This document shows, one piece after another, positions 32,287 through 36,503 of a stretch of DNA of 36,503 nucleotides. The stretch spans positions 1 to 36,503 of IMG/VR virus record IMGVR_UViG_3300028553_002193. One strand, 5' to 3'. Source of the stretch: a virus. The position numbers and the translations under genes were made by a program. How positions within the stretch are numbered: the first letter of the stretch is position 1; each line of letters opens with the position of its first letter. Under the pieces are notes generated by a model. It ran no database searches and had not been told where the DNA came from. It saw only the letters and a list, made by a program, of their open reading frames with translations.

Positions 32287-32295
32287 TTATAAATA
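32287..32295 (-). promoter_or_regulatory. TATTTATAA motif (candidate late promoter)
   Basis: On the - strand TATTTATAAGG lies 21 bases before the scaffold start at 32265, followed by an A/T-rich leader. Same core as at 24994, 26484 and 20755. Confidence 0.45.
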
Positions 32296-32362
32296 GTTCT
32301 GTAAATAAAAAAATCCGTTTATAAACCCCCTTCTTTACGAAAAAGATTTAAAACGGACAAAA

Positions 32363-32384
32363 AAAAGGTGGAAAACCACCTTTT
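32363..32384 (-). terminator. Intrinsic terminator after the DUF4494-like gene
   Basis: On the - strand AAAAGGTGG, TTTT loop, CCACCTTTT, then a T run. It begins three bases after the stop of the 69-residue gene at 32388. It would end that transcript, or most of it, before the scaffold gene, so scaffold and capsid have their own promoter (32287). Confidence 0.8.
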
Positions 32385-32387
32385 AAG

Positions 32388-32597
32388 TTATTCGATTACT
32401 TCGTCAATTTTGCTTTCCACAACTGAAACGATACGCCATTCGTGTTGGAACCCCGTATATTTCTTTGTTACTTTAGCTTCGACATCGGTAACTGAGAAAC
32501 CATTAACAAGTTTCTCTTCTCTGATTTTTTTAAATCGTCCTGAATTTTCATCAGGTAAATCATAAACCACTTTAGCTACAAAAAATTTCTCATCCAT
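32388..32597 (-). CDS. DUF4494-like small protein
   Basis: A 69-residue protein with the DUF4494 outline: FFVAKVVYDLPDENSGRFKK, then EEKLVNGFSVTDVEAKVTKK and WRIVSVVESKIDEV. The family, small and of unknown function, is found mainly in Bacteroidota and their phages, supporting the host guess. It lies between the protease and the scaffold, is probably cotranscribed from the protease side, and is followed immediately by a terminator. No catalytic residues are visible. Confidence 0.7.
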   Translation of the reverse strand: MDEKFFVAKVVYDLPDENSGRFKKIREEKLVNGFSVTDVEAKVTKKYTGFQHEWRIVSVVESKIDEVIE

Positions 32598-32616
32598 AAT
32601 TATTAATTCATTTTAG

Positions 32617-33333
32617 TTAACGATTTAAATAATCGGTTAATTTTTTCATTAAATCAACTGACTTGTTCATTCCTGAGTCAGAAATTTTTTGATTTTTTTC
32701 TTCATCGAGGTTTTCCTCGTACATTGACCTCTCTTCGGGGGAGTTAAATAGGTAAGCACCAGGGGTTGACGGGGAAGAGACCAAGTCAAAGCAAATTAAC
32801 TCAAAATCGTCTTGAACTTCATTTTGTTCTCCTTTTTTTGCCAATGACCCTACACCACGAGATGAAACACCCATTGTCACACCTTGTCTAATGAGGTTTG
32901 CGGCGATATCTCCTTTAGTTGATACAATACCACTCTCGTGGAATCCAGGTGATGTTAGAAGTTTTAATTTACCCATAAGAATGTGACCATCCCACCATAT
33001 GTCTGTAATAAGGTGTGATACTCTATCCAAATCAATCAAAGATGATTCTGGGTGATTTAACTCAGAGGTTGATAAACCTTTTTTGATTGCGGTTTTGTAT
33101 CTATCGGATTCTCTTTTTAATATTCTTTCAGGGTATACTCTTCCATTTCTATTTGGGACACCATATTTTTGAAGAACAGCATAAAACTCAAATGGGTTTC
33201 TATAATCCATTTGTTTTTGTTCCTTCAAAAAAGATTCGTTAAGTGGGTCAGATGGTGAAATGTAACCTGCGTCCATTTCGATTAAAATCCCCTTACCTGT
33301 TTCTCTTGGCCCAAGAATGCGTAAATCTTTCAT
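32617..33333 (-). CDS. 21: Prohead core protease (T4 gp21-like, peptidase S80)
   Basis: A 238-residue protein with the S80 family outline: VPNRNGRVYPERIL (59-72), the histidine of S90-E-L-N-H94-P, a second block SSLIDLDRVSHLI and the serine block G155-V-S-S-R-G-V-G162, where the nucleophile is S157 or S158. In T4, gp21 matures the prohead, cutting after L/I-x-E. Here L31-N-E33|S34 near the N-terminus could be a self-cleavage site. It is normal in length (T4 gp21 is 212). Together with the LxE sites in the capsid protein this shows an active maturation system. Confidence 0.85.
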   Translation of the reverse strand: MKDLRILGPRETGKGILIEMDAGYISPSDPLNESFLKEQKQMDYRNPFEFYAVLQKYGVPNRNGRVYPERILKRESDRYKTAIKKGLSTSELNHPESSLIDLDRVSHLITDIWWDGHILMGKLKLLTSPGFHESGIVSTKGDIAANLIRQGVTMGVSSRGVGSLAKKGEQNEVQDDFELICFDLVSSPSTPGAYLFNSPEERSMYEENLDEEKNQKISDSGMNKSVDLMKKLTDYLNR

Positions 33334-33345
33334 TATATTGTTTTA

Positions 33346-33354
33346 AAATAAATA
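33346..33354 (-). promoter_or_regulatory. TATTTATTT motif (candidate late promoter)
   Basis: On the - strand TATTTATTT, 12 bases before the protease start at 33333; the same 12-base spacing is seen for 24994/25015 and 28425/28412. Confidence 0.35.
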
Positions 33355-33359
33355 TAATG

Positions 33360-33812
33360 TTAGTTCATAGTTTTTATTTTTATCTTTTCTTTACTCGAAG
33401 TAAATGTGAAGTAATCATTTTTAATAACACAATCTTTATAAATTTCTCTTATAATTTTTTTTATTGCATCTTTAAGAATTGAACCTTTGAAATCTATTTC
33501 TGTTTTTGTAAAAAGATTTATCTCAAGATTCATAAAAGATTTTTTACCTAATTGAATCCCACTAGTTCTAAGGTCTAAATCAACAATAAATTTTTCTGCG
33601 AAAAGTTCTCTATTAATACTCTCATAAACACTGTGTTTAACATTTCTTGAAAGACCACCCACTATACGGTCCCAATTTTCCATTTCGACTTTTGGGGCTA
33701 CCCATGTTTGCATGTTTATGTAAAGTGATTTTAGCTGTTTTGAATCTACTGTTCCGTATTGAGTTTTAATTGATTCATATTGGTTAATCTTAACCGTTTT
33801 TCCTTTTTTCAT
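33360..33812 (-). CDS. Hypothetical head-module protein, 150 residues
   Basis: Not recognised. A basic 150-residue protein (KKGKTVKINQYESIKTQYG, LRTSGIQLGKKSFMNLEINL), rich in charged beta/alpha pattern, with no membrane segment. It lies between bS21 (opposite strand) and the protease. In T4 the genes between portal and protease are 67 and 68, small prohead core proteins; position only suggests a related role. A leader motif close to TATTTATAA (GATTTATAA at 33843-33851) precedes it. Confidence 0.55.
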   Translation of the reverse strand: MKKGKTVKINQYESIKTQYGTVDSKQLKSLYINMQTWVAPKVEMENWDRIVGGLSRNVKHSVYESINRELFAEKFIVDLDLRTSGIQLGKKSFMNLEINLFTKTEIDFKGSILKDAIKKIIREIYKDCVIKNDYFTFTSSKEKIKIKTMN

Positions 33813-33842
33813 TCATATTCAGATTGGAATCTGTTTATTTTT

Positions 33843-33851
33843 TTATAAATC
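33843..33851 (-). promoter_or_regulatory. GATTTATAA motif (weak candidate late promoter)
   Basis: On the - strand GATTTATAA, one mismatch to TATTTATAA, followed by AAAA so that TATAAAAA is 7 of 8 to the T4 late box; 30 bases before the start at 33812. Confidence 0.3.
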
Positions 33852-33890
33852 ATAACAAACTTTTACCCCAAATCCAAATATTTCTATTAT

Positions 33891-34076
33891 ATGTTAATAG
33901 TACAGGTAGACAAAAATATTGAAAAAGCACTCAAGATGCTTAAGTCTAAAGTAATTAAAACCAAACAGAATCAGAAACTAAATTCTTTAAAAGAATACCA
34001 AAAAAAATCTGTTAAAATAAGAGCCGAAAAAATCAAAGCTTCTTATGTTCAAAAGTTTAAGAATCAAGAAGAATAG
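33891..34076 (+). CDS. rpsU: Phage-encoded ribosomal protein bS21
   Basis: A 61-residue basic protein matching bS21: MLIVQVDKNIEKALKMLKSK, a KTKQNQKLNSLKEYQKKSV middle, and RAEKIKASYVQKFKNQEE at the end. bS21 lies beside the anti-Shine-Dalgarno end of 16S rRNA. Phages of Bacteroidota and Pelagibacter are known to carry it. A tyrosine (Y52) lies where, by my recollection, Flavobacteria use a bS21 tyrosine to cover the anti-Shine-Dalgarno. It is the only + strand gene in the head module and overlaps the opposite stop at 34057 by 20 bases. It has no visible Shine-Dalgarno; its leader is A/T-rich. Confidence 0.85.
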   Translation: MLIVQVDKNIEKALKMLKSKVIKTKQNQKLNSLKEYQKKSVKIRAEKIKASYVQKFKNQEE

Positions 34077-34764
34077 ACTCTTCTAATCTTTTTAACTTTA
34101 CATAATTAACTTGGTCAAATTTTTCAATCTCAATCCTTTCAATCGTTTCGTTAATTTTGGATTGAATATCCGATTCCTCTTGTTTGTTAAGTAATACTTT
34201 CAATTTGTTAATTGTTGATTCTTTAAGTGTTGTGTACTCGATTTCTAAATCTTCATTCTTTGATGCCAAAATATAGAATACCTCTTTTTTTGTTGCCTCG
34301 TCTAAACTCTCAATATATTTTCCAATAGTTTGATTGGCAATCAAAACCATTGATTTTAAAGGAATTTTAGGGGTTTCATTTAAACCTTTTGTGGTTAACA
34401 TAAGATTATCGATTAACATTTTCTTTGACGACAACCTTTCGTGAATATTCACATTTTCAAAATATACCAAATTATCAATATTTTGGTAAATATTTGGGGA
34501 TTTTTCCCCATTTTTTGGTAATGAAGTATTTTCTAATAAATGTCTAATTACATTTACAGACTCTTCTAAGAATTCTTTAGCATCGTTTTCAGATAAACCT
34601 TGTGGTAAATTAAGGTCATCATAAATGGAATAAACCTTTGAAAATGATTTATTTTTCAAAACATTATGTTTGAATTCTTTTAATGTTTGCTTGAAAGTAG
34701 AGGAATCTTTGTAAGACTCTACCAAGTTTTTTTCGATAATAGATTTGATTTGTCCGAAAGTCAT
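34057..34764 (-). CDS. Hypothetical head-module protein, 235 residues
   Basis: Not recognised. A helical, charged 235-residue protein. Its N-terminus TFGQIKSIIEKNLVE16|S17 is an amphipathic helix with an L-x-E|S ending, like the tags of the 26526 and 27783 proteins. It ends LKRLEESILLDS, again L-x-E|S-like. It sits directly after the portal gene, in the place of T4 genes 67/68 (prohead core), so it may be a core protein processed by the protease. No enzymatic motif or membrane segment. A candidate promoter sits at 34783-34791. Confidence 0.6.
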   Translation of the reverse strand: MTFGQIKSIIEKNLVESYKDSSTFKQTLKEFKHNVLKNKSFSKVYSIYDDLNLPQGLSENDAKEFLEESVNVIRHLLENTSLPKNGEKSPNIYQNIDNLVYFENVNIHERLSSKKMLIDNLMLTTKGLNETPKIPLKSMVLIANQTIGKYIESLDEATKKEVFYILASKNEDLEIEYTTLKESTINKLKVLLNKQEESDIQSKINETIERIEIEKFDQVNYVKLKRLEESILLDS

Positions 34765-34782
34765 GAGGTCGTATTTATTCTC

Positions 34783-34791
34783 TAATAAATA
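34783..34791 (-). promoter_or_regulatory. TATTTATTA motif (candidate late promoter)
   Basis: On the - strand TATTTATTA, 18 bases before the start at 34764 and directly after the portal stop. A second A/T box, AATAAATA (34779-34772 on the - strand), is closer (7 bases) and is 7 of 8 to the T4 late box. Confidence 0.35.
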
Positions 34792-36503
34792 TTAGGAATT
34801 TAACAACTTATCTAACTCGTCTTCTATTTTACCTAAACTTTGTTGTGCAATACCTAAATTTAAAAACTGATTACCATACAAACCAGTTTCTATCAAAATA
34901 TTCATATCTTTATTTTGTGTTGATTCTGGCGTAATTTCACCCTCTTCAGGGGTTGTTGCACCCAAGTCTGGTGTTTCACCAGCTAAGTCACCACCAAGGT
35001 CTCCACCAAGGTCCGCACCAACATCAAAACCACCACCACCAAACGCAGCAGCGGCTGGTTCAGAGGTTTCACCAGGAGGTGCTTGTGGCGCCCCTTCACC
35101 AGGTTTATTTCCATACAACTTATCAAGTTGGTCAAACAATCCTGTTTTAGAGATTACTGTCGGAGTGTTTTTTAATTCCTCACCAATGGCTCTTTCCATT
35201 CTCTGTTGTAGAAGGTCAGTTCTGATTTCATCATCTGACCAATTGAAAATGTGTTTCTTAGCCCAAGTAGATGAAGCTGGTTGAATACCATTTCCGGGGT
35301 CTGAAACTAAATCACGATACAAAAGAACTTTTTCTTTCCATATATCAACCTTCAGTAAGTCAGCTTGTGTTGATGGATTTGTAAGACCTAAAGTAAAATT
35401 AGAAATCTCTTCTTCAAAACCAAGTAGAAATAAATGGATAATTGCAACCTTATTAAGTTCTTGCAACATCGACTTTTGAATTCTATTAATGGTTCTCGCA
35501 AATCGGATATCCATCAATGCTAAAGTTTTACCGTCACCGACAACTTCTTCAAAACCTAAAAAGGCCTTAGGAATTCTAAGTGCAGTAACAAGTTTTTTCT
35601 GAATGTATTCAATGTCAGCAATCTCTGAAAGATTCTGTGCTCCAGGCAAAGTTTCAATTGGAGATGGTTGTGCTGGGTCTCTAACAGGAATAAAGAAATC
35701 TTGGTCTACAGCCATTTGGTTAAACCTCATATCAACATTGCCTGTTTTGGAATCAACAATTTGTTCCCTTTTGAACTTGTTAGCAACACGTTGTACATAA
35801 GCCTCGACATCATCATCGTTCATGTTTCCAACATAAACTTTGAAAATTCTTCTTTCAGGGGCTCGTGAGGTACGATAAATTAACATCGCATCTTCAGATA
35901 ACAAAAGTTGTTTCCAAATACGGCGAGATTTTTCCAACATTGAGGTACCATATGGGAGTTTTCTGTCGTCCCCTAATAATCTGAAGTGAGCAATTTCCCA
36001 AGTTTGAAATTCCATATTTTGGGTTTTCCAAGTAAACCTTAACCCTTTGTCTTCAGTATCATTTTTTGTGACACCAACCGATGCATTTCTTGTTGACAAA
36101 CCTTGTTCAAATCTCTCAATTTCGATGTTAGGTAGTTGTTGACATCCAACAACACCTTTTTCAGGGTCTAATCTCATATAAACGAAATTATCACCGTACT
36201 TACAGGTGTTTCTTGTCCACATGGGTAGATTAGTATTGATGTCTAAAGAATTATTAAATAAATCTGATAAAACGGATTTAATTCTTTTTGATTCAGAATA
36301 AATTTGAAGAATTTGACCATCTTCGTTAGGTGTGGTAGATTCTTCAGCGTAGATATCTAAGGCCGCAGAAATTTCCGGAGTATTATGTGAAAAAATAGTG
36401 TCGGTGGCAAAATTTTTATAACCAGGAACTGTCAAGTCATACACAGGAATAACACCATAAGGTTCAATAGATTCAATTTTGTGATTTAAATTGATTACAT
36501 CAC
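34792..36503 (-). CDS. 20: Portal protein (T4 gp20-like), 5' partial and intein-interrupted
   Basis: The open frame reaches the window edge, so the portal N-terminus lies beyond it. The first 40 visible codons (36503-36382) are the C-terminal end of an intein; portal sequence resumes at Thr (36381-36379) as TPEISAALDIYAEESTTPNE, the gp20-type first conserved block. Then come MWTRNTCKYGDNFVYMRLD, FRLLGDDRKLPYGTSMLE and VTALRIPKAFLGFEE with the portal's typical EIADIEYIQKKL. The visible C-extein is about 529 residues. Near the C-terminus there is a Gly/Pro-rich stretch with DLGGDLGGDLAG. The GTG at 36444 is an internal valine codon of the intein, not a start. Confidence 0.85.
   Translation of the reverse strand, partial: DVINLNHKIESIEPYGVIPVYDLTVPGYKNFATDTIFSHNTPEISAALDIYAEESTTPNEDGQILQIYSESKRIKSVLSDLFNNSLDINTNLPMWTRNTCKYGDNFVYMRLDPEKGVVGCQQLPNIEIERFEQGLSTRNASVGVTKNDTEDKGLRFTWKTQNMEFQTWEIAHFRLLGDDRKLPYGTSMLEKSRRIWKQLLLSEDAMLIYRTSRAPERRIFKVYVGNMNDDDVEAYVQRVANKFKREQIVDSKTGNVDMRFNQMAVDQDFFIPVRDPAQPSPIETLPGAQNLSEIADIEYIQKKLVTALRIPKAFLGFEEVVGDGKTLALMDIRFARTINRIQKSMLQELNKVAIIHLFLLGFEEEISNFTLGLTNPSTQADLLKVDIWKEKVLLYRDLVSDPGNGIQPASSTWAKKHIFNWSDDEIRTDLLQQRMERAIGEELKNTPTVISKTGLFDQLDKLYGNKPGEGAPQAPPGETSEPAAAAFGGGGFDVGADLGGDLGGDLAGETPDLGATTPEEGEITPESTQNKDMNILIETGLYGNQFLNLGIAQQSLGKIEDELDKLLNS
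36382..36503 (-). other. Intein C-terminal segment in the portal gene (partial)
   Basis: Forty codons before the splice point show intein C-terminal blocks: PYGVIPVYDLTVPGYKNFAT (block F, with D and the V-P-G turn) and DTIFSHN (block G, the H-N end). The first C-extein residue is Thr, a permitted +1 nucleophile. These features are those of a Hint-type splicing domain. The rest, including any endonuclease domain and the N-terminal cysteine or serine, lies outside the window. Confidence 0.85.

Noticed and set aside
32314-32357. TCCGTTT ... AAACGGA stem in the scaffold leader region
   Set aside because: Seven-base arms are 30 bases apart in A/T-rich sequence; too weak to claim without comparative support. 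The 32363-32384 hairpin next to it is the convincing one.
33820-33833. CAGATT-GG-AATCTG inverted repeat
   Set aside because: Six-base arms with a two-base gap cannot form a stable hairpin, have no T-run, and such short palindromes are expected by chance.
34953-35150. 65-residue + strand frame rich in His and Gln
   Set aside because: Shadow of the Gly/Asp/Pro-rich C-terminus of the portal; no start signals.
36442-36444. GTG as the start codon of the portal gene
   Set aside because: The frame stays open upstream to the window edge and the codon lies inside intein block F (P-V-Y-D-L-T); it is an internal valine.
1-36503. tRNA, rRNA, CRISPR array or insertion sequence
   Set aside because: No cloverleaf-like run with a T-loop, no regularly spaced repeats and no transposase motifs were noticed; intergenic gaps are all shorter than 130 bases, so no unexplained long stretch remains.

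Overview
The window (about two-thirds A+T) is part of a large tailed-phage genome with T4-type head genes. Its host is probably in the Bacteroidota. Phage identity rests on a portal protein, an S80-type prohead protease, an acidic scaffold, a gp23-type major capsid protein, a gp5-like baseplate protein, PhoH and a gp55-like late sigma factor. The host guess rests on three things: the near absence of Shine-Dalgarno sequences with A-rich leaders instead, a DUF4494-like gene, and one good TTG-N20-TAnnTTTG promoter. No rRNA, tRNA, IS element or CRISPR array was seen.

Region 1 (1-16090, all + strand) is a densely packed glycan cassette of about twenty genes, most joined by 4-base ATGA stop/start overlaps. 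It encodes sugar-nucleotide enzymes (UDP-glucose dehydrogenase, GDP-mannose 3,5-epimerase-like, an HAD-nucleotidyltransferase fusion, a DegT aminotransferase, a zinc dehydrogenase, a NeuD-like acyltransferase). It also encodes glycosyltransferases of several folds (GT2-like, GT11, GT10-like, GT9-like, STELLO/DUF288-like), decorating enzymes (two FkbM methyltransferases, other methyltransferases, a sulfotransferase) and an NAD synthetase. Together they could make and cap a complex glycan for the virion or the infected cell surface.

Region 2 (16137-20719, +) holds a DUF6165-like protein, PhoH, a degenerate HAD protein, two more glycosyltransferases and the gp55-like late sigma factor. Region 3 (20766-27005, +) holds virion genes: a small helical protein, a 718-residue protein, a gp5-like OB-fold protein, a 504-residue probable structural protein and a small cysteine-containing protein. 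Region 4 (27006-28896) is a patch of small genes on both strands, ending in a bidirectional terminator.

Region 5 (28897-36503, mostly - strand, read right to left) is the head module: portal, a 235-residue protein, a 150-residue protein, protease, a DUF4494-like protein, scaffold and major capsid protein, in T4-like order. Phage ribosomal protein bS21 is inserted on the opposite strand. The portal gene runs off the right edge and is interrupted there by the C-terminal end of an intein, so the GTG that looks like its start is internal.

Cross-cutting signals are a recurring TATTTATAA-type motif before late genes (candidate promoters for the gp55-like sigma factor) and a short amphipathic helix ending in a T4-type L-x-E|A/S site on several small proteins (possible capsid-targeting tag).
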